Shown piece by piece: positions 1 through 6,985 of a stretch of DNA of 9,712 bases (positions are counted from its first letter, which is position 1; every line of letters begins with the position of its first letter). Both the position numbers and the translations under genes were made by a program. The notes below the pieces were generated by a model. It worked only from the letters and a program-made list of their open reading frames with translations. It was not told the origin of the DNA and ran no database searches. Location of the stretch: positions 1-9,712 of the forward strand of contig JAFGKQ010000241.1 in NCBI GenBank assembly GCA_016928495.1, read 5' to 3'. Source of the DNA: Candidatus Fermentibacterales bacterium (lineage in GTDB: Bacteria; Fermentibacterota; Fermentibacteria; Fermentibacterales; JAFGKQ01).

Positions 1-522
1 GGGAGCCAGGGAGCGCGATGCATCAACGACCTGGCAATGGCCGGGATCGAGAAGGGGCTCGCGGGCGGCGCGAGGTTGATCGTCCAGACCGGGGCGGCGG
101 ACTATGGACGGGTTCTCGCTCGCGTCGGGGCCGGCGGGGCTGCCGCCGTCCTCCCCTTCCACAACAGGGTCTCCGTGCTCTACTCCGCAGCGGACGTCGC
201 CGTGGCGAGAGCCGGGGCGATGTCCCTGACCGAGCTGTCGTACTTCGGATTGCCTTCTATCCTGGTTCCCTACCCCTATGCGGCCGACGATCACCAGACC
301 GCGAATGCCGAGGAGTATTGCCGGGAGGGCTGTGGCATGACGATGCGGCAGGGGGGGTTGTCGGCGGAGGACCTCTGGAGGAGGCTTCGCAGCCTGCTCG
401 CGGACCCGGGCGCCCTGTCCGGAATGAGGGCGGCATGCGCACGACTGGCGAGTGTCAACGGCAGCGCGGCTCGTTTGATAGCGGAGAGGCTGCTCCGGCT
501 CCGGGAAGGAGGAGCTCCATGA
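1..522 (+). CDS. murG: MurG, lipid II-forming GlcNAc transferase (3' part)
   Basis: The frame is open from the first base, so the N-terminal domain lies outside the window; 173 C-terminal residues are present. MurG transfers GlcNAc from UDP-GlcNAc to undecaprenyl-PP-MurNAc-pentapeptide (lipid I) on the inner membrane face, giving lipid II. Visible signatures belong to the C-terminal UDP-GlcNAc-binding domain: GSQGARCIND at bases 1-30 (family form GGSxGAxxxN), RAGAMSLTEL at 208-237 (family RAGAxTxxEL), a PYPYAADDHQ block near 268-297, and HQTANA at 292-309. The family usually has about 350-370 residues, so roughly half is missing only because of the window edge. The stop TGA at 520-522 overlaps the murC ATG as ATGA, indicating translational coupling. 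The dcw context supports MurG over other GT28 enzymes. An internal ATG at 37 is not the true start, because conserved motif lies upstream of it. Confidence 0.95.
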   Translation, partial: GSQGARCINDLAMAGIEKGLAGGARLIVQTGAADYGRVLARVGAGGAAAVLPFHNRVSVLYSAADVAVARAGAMSLTELSYFGLPSILVPYPYAADDHQTANAEEYCREGCGMTMRQGGLSAEDLWRRLRSLLADPGALSGMRAACARLASVNGSAARLIAERLLRLREGGAP

Positions 523-1847
523 CCGGAAGGATGCACCTGGTCGGCATAGCCGGGAGCGGAATCAGCGCGCTCGCCCGATGGTACCGGTCCCTCGGCTGGC
601 AGGTCAGCGGCTGCGACACCCACCCGGGCAGCATCGGTGAGGAGCTCTCGCGAGAAGGCATAGAGGTGATCGAGGGTCATGACACCTCTCATGTCGAGGG
701 GGCTCAGCTCGTGGTCTACACTGCAGCAGTCCCTCTCGATCACGTCGAGCTGGAGCGGGCCAGGAGCCTGGGCATACGGCTGCTGCGCAAGAGCGAGGCT
801 CTAGCCGAGCTCTCCGAAGGGAGGGAGCTGATAGCGGTCGCCGGCGCCCATGGGAAGACCACCACCTGCGGGATGATCGGCTGGGCGCTGGAGAAGCTGG
901 GCCGCTCGCCGACCGTCTTCGTGGGCGGCAGGGTCATGGAGTGGAACAGCAACTTCAGGCAGGGCGGGGACCCGATAGTGATGGAGGCTGACGAGTTCGA
1001 CAGGGCCTTCCTCAGGATAAGACCCTCCGTTGCAGTGGTGACCTCCTTCGCATCGGAGCACCTCGAGTGCTACGGCAACGAGGAAATGCTGGCGCAGGCC
1101 TATGGCATCTTCCTCGAGCAGACCGTGCCGGGGGGAAGCGTCGTGGTTCCCGAGGCATCGAAGGAGCTGGCGCTCTGGGCCGGGCGCATCGGCAGGAATG
1201 TCCGCACCACCGGTCCGGGAGGCGACTTCGATTTCAGAAAGCTCCACCAGGACGGGAAGTGGGGGACGGCCTACTCGACCAACCTCGGCCTGGATGGCAG
1301 GATTGCCGTTCCCGGAAGGCACAACGTCATGAACGCGGCCACGGCCTTTGCCGCCCTGCTCCAGTACGGGTTCGCGCCCGAAGAGATAATCGAGGCCATC
1401 TCGGGGTTTCCCGGCGTGTCCCGGAGGCTGGAGAGGATCGGCTCGATCGGCGGGTGCGACGTCATCTCCGACTACGCCCACCATCCGGAGGAGATCGAAG
1501 CCTCCCTGAGAGCCGTCCGCGATACCTGCAGGGGTCCCTTCGGCGTCGTCTTCGAGCCTCATCTCTACTCGCGCACCGCCAGGCTCTCCGGTGATATGGC
1601 CCGGGCTCTCCTGCTGGCCGACTGGTGCCTGATCCTGCCGGTCTACGCAGCGCGCGAGGAACCCATCTCCGGTGTGGACAGCGATCTGGTCTGCTCTGCT
1701 GCCAGAGGTCTCGGCCTGGACTGTAATACCGCCGGGTTCGACCTGGTGGGGAAGCTGATCGAGGGGAGGAGATCGGGTACGATCGTCTTCATGGGGGCCG
1801 GGCTGGTGGACGAGCTGGCACGCAGACTCGTGCGGGAGGCGATGTGA
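519..1847 (+). CDS. murC: MurC, UDP-N-acetylmuramate--L-alanine ligase
   Basis: This cytoplasmic ligase adds L-alanine to UDP-MurNAc with ATP, the first peptide-forming step of peptidoglycan synthesis. The 442-residue product is near the family's lower size limit. Order of motifs: N-terminal Rossmann-like UDP-binding domain (HLVGIAGSGIS, 6-16), P-loop GAHGKTTT (109-116, K113), EADEFD (156-161, Mg/ATP region), EHLE (180-183, where DHLD is usual), GRHN (266-269), DYAHHPEE (318-325) and FEPHLYSRT (345-353) in the C-terminal ligase domain. The ATG at 519 was chosen because AAGGAGG (506-512) sits 6 bases upstream, it forms an ATGA overlap with murG, and homology starts at HLVGIAG. The open frame reaching back to base 18 is only murG read out of frame. 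Its 3' end overlaps ftsQ as GTGA. The related ligase Mpl has a similar fold, but position between murG and ftsQ favours MurC. Confidence 0.95.
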   Translation: MTGRMHLVGIAGSGISALARWYRSLGWQVSGCDTHPGSIGEELSREGIEVIEGHDTSHVEGAQLVVYTAAVPLDHVELERARSLGIRLLRKSEALAELSEGRELIAVAGAHGKTTTCGMIGWALEKLGRSPTVFVGGRVMEWNSNFRQGGDPIVMEADEFDRAFLRIRPSVAVVTSFASEHLECYGNEEMLAQAYGIFLEQTVPGGSVVVPEASKELALWAGRIGRNVRTTGPGGDFDFRKLHQDGKWGTAYSTNLGLDGRIAVPGRHNVMNAATAFAALLQYGFAPEEIIEAISGFPGVSRRLERIGSIGGCDVISDYAHHPEEIEASLRAVRDTCRGPFGVVFEPHLYSRTARLSGDMARALLLADWCLILPVYAAREEPISGVDSDLVCSAARGLGLDCNTAGFDLVGKLIEGRRSGTIVFMGAGLVDELARRLVREAM

Positions 1848-2605
1848 GGAAGCGGCGCAGCACTGGCGGACGGGCTGGCGTGTGGCTGTTCCTCCTCGGC
1901 TCCGCGGTGGTCCTCTTCCTGGGCGCTCTGGCCTACAGGTGGGCCGAGCGGGAGGGGTATTTCGACCTGCGCGTGGTGAGGGTCAGAGGATGCAGAGCGG
2001 AGGACTCCACGGCCGTAGCTGGCGTGGTCGGGCCCTACATGCTGGTTCCCCTGGGCCGCATAGACCCCGGCGAGGTCTCCGCCAGCCTCTCGGCGATCGA
2101 GGGAGTGACCTCGGCAAGAGTGTCGAGGTCATGGCCCTCAACGCTGATCGTGGAGGTCAGCCTCGCCATCCCTGCCATGAAGGTGTTCCGGATGGACTCC
2201 GGGAGCTGCCTGGTGATGGGGCATGACGGGCAGGTCCTGCCCTCCCGCTTCGCTTCCGATACCCTCCCCCTCGTGCAGCTCTCGTCCGGGGCCGACACGC
2301 TGTTGCTGCCCGAGATGCTCGCCTGGTCAGCGGAGGCATCGCTGCCCAGCTCCGGGGGGCACTTCCTCATCGACCACGGGTGCGTGAGATGGATCGAGCG
2401 GGAGTCCGGGATGGAGGTCCTCCTGGGTTCCTGCGCCCTGTCCTCTGCGTGGAGCCTCTACGAGAGACTCAGGGATCTGATACCCGTCGAAGGATGCCAT
2501 GAGCTGGATCTCCGGTTCAGGGGGCAGGTCGTGGTGCGCAGGAGCCCCGGCCCCGGAGCGGAGCTCTCCGGCGCGGGATGGAGAAGCACTTGCAGACCGG
2601 TGTGA
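1844..2605 (+). CDS. ftsQ: FtsQ/DivIB cell division protein
   Basis: FtsQ is a bitopic membrane protein that links early divisome proteins to FtsB/FtsL and the septal peptidoglycan synthase. The 253-residue product has a short basic cytoplasmic N-terminus (RKRR, 2-5), one transmembrane segment (about 12-31) and a POTRA domain (about 42-106) containing LRVVRVRG (42-49) and RSWPSTLIVEV (95-105), which fits the family pattern RxWPxTLxIxV. A beta-rich region follows, ending in LDLRFRGQVVVR, typical of the FtsQ/DivIB C-terminus. The usual ERxP after the POTRA domain reads LAIP here. The start is GTG at 1844, overlapping the murC stop as GTGA, with GGGAGG (1834-1839) 4 bases upstream. Sequence conservation is low in this family, so the call rests on topology, the POTRA pattern and position between murC and ftsA. 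Confidence 0.88.
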   Translation: MRKRRSTGGRAGVWLFLLGSAVVLFLGALAYRWAEREGYFDLRVVRVRGCRAEDSTAVAGVVGPYMLVPLGRIDPGEVSASLSAIEGVTSARVSRSWPSTLIVEVSLAIPAMKVFRMDSGSCLVMGHDGQVLPSRFASDTLPLVQLSSGADTLLLPEMLAWSAEASLPSSGGHFLIDHGCVRWIERESGMEVLLGSCALSSAWSLYERLRDLIPVEGCHELDLRFRGQVVVRRSPGPGAELSGAGWRSTCRPV

Positions 2606-3834
2606 TAAGCGGGCTTGACGTTGGGACCAGCCGGGTGACGTGCGTTACCGCGGAGCTCTCCGAGGAAGGTGCGCTGATCGTGACCGGCGTGGGACAGGCA
2701 TCCACGGGCGGCGGGCTCAGAGAGGGATCCGTCATCGACGTCAAGGGTGTCGCAGGAGCCGTCCAGGCGGCCATCGAGGAGGCGGAGGGGGTCTCCTCCT
2801 GGTCTATCGATGACGTGTTCGTGAACGTCTCCGGCCCTCACGTGCGTGGCATTGCCGGAACGGGCTCGGTCAGGATCGACAGGAACGAGGACTACGAGTG
2901 CCGGGAGATAGACGAGGAGGACATAGACAGGGCCGAGGAGGCCGCGAGGGCGGTGAGCTTCCCGGCTACCAGCCGGGTGCTGGACGTGGTGGTCCGGGAG
3001 TACGGCGTCGACAGTTTCGACAGGCTCCAGAAACCGCCGATCGGACTGCGAGGGGAGCAGCTGACCGCGCGGGTCTACACCATTCTGGCGGACAAGACCT
3101 CGGTGCTGAACCTGGAGGCTGCCGTGGGGATGGCTGGACGCTCCGTCTCCGGTGTCTTCCCGTCCTGCCTCGCCAGCGCAAAGGCGGTCCTCTCGCACGA
3201 TGAGCTCGAGATGGGGGTAGTGCTCGCGGACATAGGCGCCGGGACGACCGACGTGGCCGTATTCAGCAACGGGACGGTCTGCCACGTCGGGGTGGTCCCG
3301 GTTGGCGGCGACCTGATCTCCAACGACCTGAGATCGCTTCGCATACCATCGGTCCAGGCCGAGCACCTGAAGAGGGAATGGGCCGTCGCGTCCCTCACGA
3401 TGGTCGATCCCAGCAAGACGGTCACGGTGCCGAAGATCGGAGGCAGAGGGAGCGTCAGCATCTCCCACTCGATAATCTCACAGGTCGTGACGGCGAGAGT
3501 AGTGGAGATCTTCGAGGCCATAGCGGGCGAGGTCGGCAGATCGGGAATGGGCGTGCACGATCTCCCCGCGGGCCTGGTGATAACGGGAGGAGCCGCATCG
3601 ATGCCGGGAATGGCCGAGGCCGGAAGAGAGGTTACCGGTATTCCCGTAGAGGTTGGCTCTCCATCGGTTCCGGACTCCGTCACCGACCTGGTGTCGAAGC
3701 CTGCTTTCGCGACTGCGACCGGGCTCCTGGTGCTGGGCCTGGACTACGTTGCGAACGCCGGCAGGAGAAGGAGAAGACCGGGGATTTCTGACACGTTGAA
3801 GCGGATAGGGGATGTCTTCAGGAGGATGAGGTAG
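2578..3834 (+). CDS. ftsA: FtsA, actin-like membrane tether of FtsZ
   Basis: FtsA is an actin-family ATPase that binds the FtsZ C-terminal peptide, anchors Z-ring filaments to the inner membrane and recruits later divisome proteins. The 418-residue product has the expected parts: phosphate loop 1 GLDVGTS (12-18), an SHS2/1C domain (about 85-165), phosphate loop 2 DIGAGTTD (218-225), the adenosine motif TGGAA (336-340), then an Arg-rich linker and a C-terminal amphipathic helix (about 403-418, LKRIGDVFRRMR) that is the membrane-targeting sequence. The ATG at 2578 lies 28 bases inside ftsQ with no close strong ribosome site. An in-frame GTG at 2602 would overlap the ftsQ stop as GTGA, like the upstream junction, and still keep GLDVGTS, so the start is uncertain by 8 codons. 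Its coupling to ftsQ and ftsZ indicates coordinated dosage. Confidence 0.95.
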   Translation: MEKHLQTGVISGLDVGTSRVTCVTAELSEEGALIVTGVGQASTGGGLREGSVIDVKGVAGAVQAAIEEAEGVSSWSIDDVFVNVSGPHVRGIAGTGSVRIDRNEDYECREIDEEDIDRAEEAARAVSFPATSRVLDVVVREYGVDSFDRLQKPPIGLRGEQLTARVYTILADKTSVLNLEAAVGMAGRSVSGVFPSCLASAKAVLSHDELEMGVVLADIGAGTTDVAVFSNGTVCHVGVVPVGGDLISNDLRSLRIPSVQAEHLKREWAVASLTMVDPSKTVTVPKIGGRGSVSISHSIISQVVTARVVEIFEAIAGEVGRSGMGVHDLPAGLVITGGAASMPGMAEAGREVTGIPVEVGSPSVPDSVTDLVSKPAFATATGLLVLGLDYVANAGRRRRRPGISDTLKRIGDVFRRMR

Positions 3835-3839
3835 CCATG

Positions 3840-3846
3840 AAGGAGG
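3840..3846 (+). promoter_or_regulatory. Ribosome binding site deciding the ftsZ start
   Basis: AAGGAGG is a near-perfect anti-16S match with 5 bases before ATG 3852. The competing ATG at 3837 overlaps this site's coding frame and has only GAGGT (3828-3832) 4 bases upstream. This supports the later start and implies high FtsZ output within the operon. Confidence 0.7.
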
Positions 3847-3851
3847 GTCGG

Positions 3852-5003
3852 ATGAAATTCACCGACATCAACGAGATCGAGGAGGCCGTCGCGGCCTCCG
3901 GCAAAGCCACTCTCAAGGTCGTGGGCGTCGGCGGCTGTGGTGGCAACGCCATCAACCGCATGATCAGAGCGAACCTGAAGGGGGTGGAGTACGTCGCCAT
4001 CAACACCGACGCTCAGGATCTTCAGCGATGCATGGCGGACGTGAAGCTCCAGCTCGGCCCCCGGATGACCAAGGGCCTGGGAGCCGGGGGCAACTGTGAG
4101 ATCGGTGAACAGGCGGCGCAGGAGAGCCTCAAGGAGATCGAGGAGGTCCTGGCCGGGGCCGACATGGTCTTCGTAGCGGCCGGAATGGGAGGCGGAACCG
4201 GCACGGGGGCCGGCCCGATCATCGCCAATACCGCCAGGGAGCTGGGCGCCATAACCGTGGGAGTCGTGACAAGGCCGTTCGAGTTCGAGGGAACCGTCAG
4301 GTCGAGTCAGGCTGACCTGGGGGTGAAGGGCCTTCGCAAGGAGGTTGACACCCTGATAGTGATTCCCAACGACAGGCTGAGGTCGCTTGCCGAAGAGGAG
4401 TCCTCTTTCGAGGAAGTCATGGACATGGCCAACATGGTCCTGATGAATGCAGTGGAGGGCATCTGCAGCCTCATATCCTCGCCCGGCCAGATCAATCTGG
4501 ACTTCCAGGACGTGAGAACGGTGATCACACAGGGCGGAGGGGCCATGATGGGAACCGGCAGTGCGTCAGGGCCCAGCAGAGCCATCGAGGCCGCAAGGGA
4601 GGCTATCTCCAGCCCGCTGCTGGACAACGTCTCCATAGAGGGCTCGCGCTCTCTGCTCGTCAACCTGCAGGCTTCGAGCAGCATCAGGTTCAACGAGTTT
4701 GTGGAGGCTCACGAGACCATAACCAAGGTCGTCGGGCCGCAGGCCAACGTGTTCATCGGCATGAGCATGAGGGAAGACCTCGGGGACGTCCTGAAGGTAA
4801 CCGTGATCTCTACCGGCTTCGGAGAGCCTGCGGCCGTGGGTCAGCCCGAGCTGCTGGAGATCCCTGACACCAGGGGAGCCGACTTCCCGTTCGGGGGTAG
4901 GTCCGGGGCGGAGGCGGAGGTCGAGCCCTTTGCCGTCAAGGAGGACGCGATCTCCAAGCGGAACTCGAGCATCCCTTCCTTTCTCAAGAGGAGAGTGGAT
5001 TAA
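3852..5003 (+). CDS. ftsZ: FtsZ, tubulin-like division GTPase
   Basis: FtsZ polymerises with GTP into the Z ring at midcell and is the core of the divisome. The 383-residue product shows GVGGCGGN (25-32), an NTDAQDL block, the tubulin signature GGGTGTG (113-119), the T7-loop motif NLDFQD (215-220, with D217 and D220 as candidate catalytic acids) and a GGGAMMGTG segment just after it. A linker of about 45 residues leads to the C-terminal peptide IPSFLKRRVD (374-383), which should bind FtsA. The start ATG at 3852 was chosen because AAGGAGG (3840-3846) lies 5 bases upstream. An in-frame ATG at 3837, two bases after the ftsA stop, would add five residues (MKEGR) encoded by that same ribosome site, so it is less likely. 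This is the last gene of the dcw run; the next gene has its own promoter. Confidence 0.97.
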   Translation: MKFTDINEIEEAVAASGKATLKVVGVGGCGGNAINRMIRANLKGVEYVAINTDAQDLQRCMADVKLQLGPRMTKGLGAGGNCEIGEQAAQESLKEIEEVLAGADMVFVAAGMGGGTGTGAGPIIANTARELGAITVGVVTRPFEFEGTVRSSQADLGVKGLRKEVDTLIVIPNDRLRSLAEEESSFEEVMDMANMVLMNAVEGICSLISSPGQINLDFQDVRTVITQGGGAMMGTGSASGPSRAIEAAREAISSPLLDNVSIEGSRSLLVNLQASSSIRFNEFVEAHETITKVVGPQANVFIGMSMREDLGDVLKVTVISTGFGEPAAVGQPELLEIPDTRGADFPFGGRSGAEAEVEPFAVKEDAISKRNSSIPSFLKRRVD

Positions 5004-5035
5004 AAAGCTGCAGGACATAGTCTTACGGCTCAGAA

Positions 5036-5065
5036 TTGCCAGAGGCTCGCGGTAACGGCTATAAT
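5036..5065 (+). promoter_or_regulatory. Sigma70-type promoter for the radical SAM gene
   Basis: TTGCCA (5036-5041) is followed after 18 bp by a consensus TATAAT (5060-5065), in the 100-base gap after ftsZ. The sequence is locally AT-richer than the flanking genes. A transcript would start near 5072, about 30 bases before ATG 5104. This implies that the downstream gene can be expressed separately from the dcw operon, although no terminator is seen between them. Confidence 0.65.
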
Positions 5066-5103
5066 CCGCCCTGTCAGTAATCTGAAGGCGGGCATTCTGA
5101 ACG

Positions 5104-6825
5104 ATGAGCCGAAGATCGGCCCCTGAGCGATACAACCAGCGCCGTCTCGGCCTGCTCTCCGACGAGCGCCAGATCAGTGGCGTCAATCGGAGCGGCGTGT
5201 TCGAGACTGCTCTCGTCAGCCCGTCGGTCTATCGCGTCGGCATGTCCCTCCTTGGCTTCCATGTCATGTTGAGGCAGCTCTCGACCTGGCCCGATACCGT
5301 CTGCGAGAGGTCGTTCTACCCGGAGCCGGACGAACTCAACTGGAGGAAGCGCACCGGGCGGCCCATGGTTACTCTGGAATCAGGCCGCTCGATCGCGGGC
5401 TTCGACCTCATTATCTTCTGTGTCAGCTCCGTTCCCGAGTTCATCAGGCTTCTGGAGATGATGAAGCTCTCCGGGATGGAGCTGCGCGGAGCAAGGCGCA
5501 GGACCACGTGGCCCCTCGTGGCGTGCTGCGGACTGCCGACCACGGCCAATCCTCTGCCTCTGGCTCCCTTCATGGACTTCTTCATCGTGGGCGAGACGGA
5601 GCCCTCGCTGGGGCCGGTTCTGGACACGATAAAGAGCCTTGGCACCCAGGGCGCTCCGAAGCATGTCCTGCTCGACAGGGTCGCAGAGCTGCCGGGCCTG
5701 TACGTTCCCGCGATCCATGGCAGGGAGAGGCCCGGCGTCACGATCATGCGGCAGTGGGCGATGGCGGAGGCGCTCAGAGGCCAGGCCGTCTACATCACCC
5801 GGAACTGCGCCCTCTGCGGAAGAGTGGTGATCGAGACTGCGAGGGGCTGTCCGTTCAACTGCAGGTTCTGTCTGGAAGGCTACATCCATCTTCCCTACAG
5901 GGAGAGGAAGGCGGAGGAGGTCCTGGCTTCCCTCGAGCCGATAGACTCCGCCCTTCCTCTGGCCCTTACCGCCAACTCCCCGCTGGTCTATGCCGGCCTC
6001 AAGGAGGTGATGGAGGTCTGCTGCGCCGAAGGCAGGCATGCCAGCATCACGTCCCTGAGGGCCGACAGGGCCAGGGCGATCTCCGGCAGCCGGGAGGGGG
6101 CGGAGGAGGGCGTGCTGGTGCTGTTTCCGGAAGTGGGGACCGACGGCCTCAGACGTGTCATAGGCAAGAAGCTCACCAACGAGGAGATCATCGGACAGGT
6201 AGTGAAGGCAGATGCCTCAGGCCTGAAGAGGCTGCAGCTCAGCTTCTCTATCGGCATGCCCTTCGAGACCGACGAGGACAGGGAGGCGATAGCCTCGCTC
6301 GTCGAGGAGATCAGGACTCACACGAAGGCCCCGATCGACATCCACTTCTCCAACTTCATCCCACGGCCCTGGACCGCGTTCCAGTGGATGCCGATGGTCC
6401 GCCCGCAGATCCTCCGCAAGAGGGCAAGAGAGGTGGAGCAGCGGCTTCGCAGGATCAGGAAAGTAGCATGCAGCTTCGCCGAGGCGAGGGAGTCGCAGAT
6501 AGAGGCCCTCCTGGCCCGGGGCGATTGCAGGGCGGGTCTTGCCGTCCATAAGATGCTGGAAGGGTTGAGCTGGACGGCCTCCTTCGCGGAGGTCGGCGTA
6601 AGCATGGACTGGGTGTTCGAGAGAATGGAGCCCACGGTCCAGTTCCCGTGGGACTTCCTGAACATGGGCTTCGGGCACACACGCCTGGCGCGCGAGCTCG
6701 GCTCAGCGATCTCCGCCAACATCCAGCGCCACCGCAAAGACGTTCCTCCACCCGAAGAGGAGGATCTCCCGGAAGAGGATGAGGACGGCGATGATGACGA
6801 TGGAGACGAGGACTTCGACGAGTAG
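5104..6825 (+). CDS. Radical SAM protein, TIGR03960-like, acidic tail
   Basis: The 573-residue product has an N-terminal Rossmann-like region related to B12-binding domains (about 30-210) and a radical SAM core. The core carries CPFNCRFC (CX3CX2C; C249, C253, C256), which should ligate the 4Fe-4S cluster that cleaves S-adenosylmethionine. Family-like segments include VGMSLLGF near the N-terminus, PEVGTDGLRRVIGKKLT, IGMPFETDED and, near the C-terminus, SNFIPRPWTAFQW. These recall the TIGR03960-type radical SAM family, whose substrate is unknown. The classic cobalamin motif DxHxxG is not visible, so B12 binding is doubtful. Unusual parts are an extra CxxC (C235, C238) just before the cluster motif, and a tail (551-573) with 18 Asp/Glu of 23 residues. 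The ATG at 5104 has only a weak AAGGCGG (5085-5091) 12 bases upstream. The gene has its own promoter and a hairpin after it. Its link to division is by position only. Confidence 0.82.
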   Translation: MSRRSAPERYNQRRLGLLSDERQISGVNRSGVFETALVSPSVYRVGMSLLGFHVMLRQLSTWPDTVCERSFYPEPDELNWRKRTGRPMVTLESGRSIAGFDLIIFCVSSVPEFIRLLEMMKLSGMELRGARRRTTWPLVACCGLPTTANPLPLAPFMDFFIVGETEPSLGPVLDTIKSLGTQGAPKHVLLDRVAELPGLYVPAIHGRERPGVTIMRQWAMAEALRGQAVYITRNCALCGRVVIETARGCPFNCRFCLEGYIHLPYRERKAEEVLASLEPIDSALPLALTANSPLVYAGLKEVMEVCCAEGRHASITSLRADRARAISGSREGAEEGVLVLFPEVGTDGLRRVIGKKLTNEEIIGQVVKADASGLKRLQLSFSIGMPFETDEDREAIASLVEEIRTHTKAPIDIHFSNFIPRPWTAFQWMPMVRPQILRKRAREVEQRLRRIRKVACSFAEARESQIEALLARGDCRAGLAVHKMLEGLSWTASFAEVGVSMDWVFERMEPTVQFPWDFLNMGFGHTRLARELGSAISANIQRHRKDVPPPEEEDLPEEDEDGDDDDGDEDFDE

Positions 6826-6826
6826 A

Positions 6827-6844
6827 GACCGGACCTGCCCGGTC
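6827..6844 (+). terminator. GC hairpin after the radical SAM gene
   Basis: GACCGG (6827-6832) and CCGGTC (6839-6844) form a perfect 6-bp stem with a 6-base loop, beginning one base after the stop codon. No T-run follows, so it is not a classic intrinsic terminator. It may instead end transcription weakly or protect the 3' end of the mRNA. Confidence 0.35.
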
Positions 6845-6879
6845 GCGCGCCGGCCCAAACACTGACTCATCAAGCATTC

Positions 6880-6893
6880 GAACAGGCCTGTTC
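6880..6893. repeat. 14-bp perfect palindrome in the convergent gap
   Basis: GAACAGGCCTGTTC is a perfect self-complementary 14-mer in the 160-base gap between the two convergent genes, followed at once by a small CCCG/CGGG hairpin (6893-6903). It could be a dimeric protein-binding site or part of the 3' end structure of the minus-strand transcript. No T-run accompanies it, and it may be chance. Nothing else was recognised in 6845-6985. Confidence 0.4.
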
Positions 6894-6985
6894 CCGGATC
6901 GGGCAGCGAGGCTGTGCGCCCATTCGACGCAACGGATGTGCCCGGGTCGTGCTCGAGGGGAGCGGCATCCCGCCTCGGCTCCTGG

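Noticed and set aside
18-518. Upstream in-frame extension of murC by 167 codons
   Set aside because: It is murG read in another frame. The extension is Arg/Gly-rich with no family likeness, while ATG 519 has a strong ribosome site and the homology begins there.
2458-3468. Long open frame of 336 codons on the minus strand
   Set aside because: It lies opposite ftsQ/ftsA, has low-complexity His/Arg/Pro-rich composition typical of G+C-rich shadow frames, and no motif.
5004-5103. Small gene or RNA between ftsZ and the radical SAM gene
   Set aside because: There is no supported frame or stable fold; the gap is explained by a promoter and leader.
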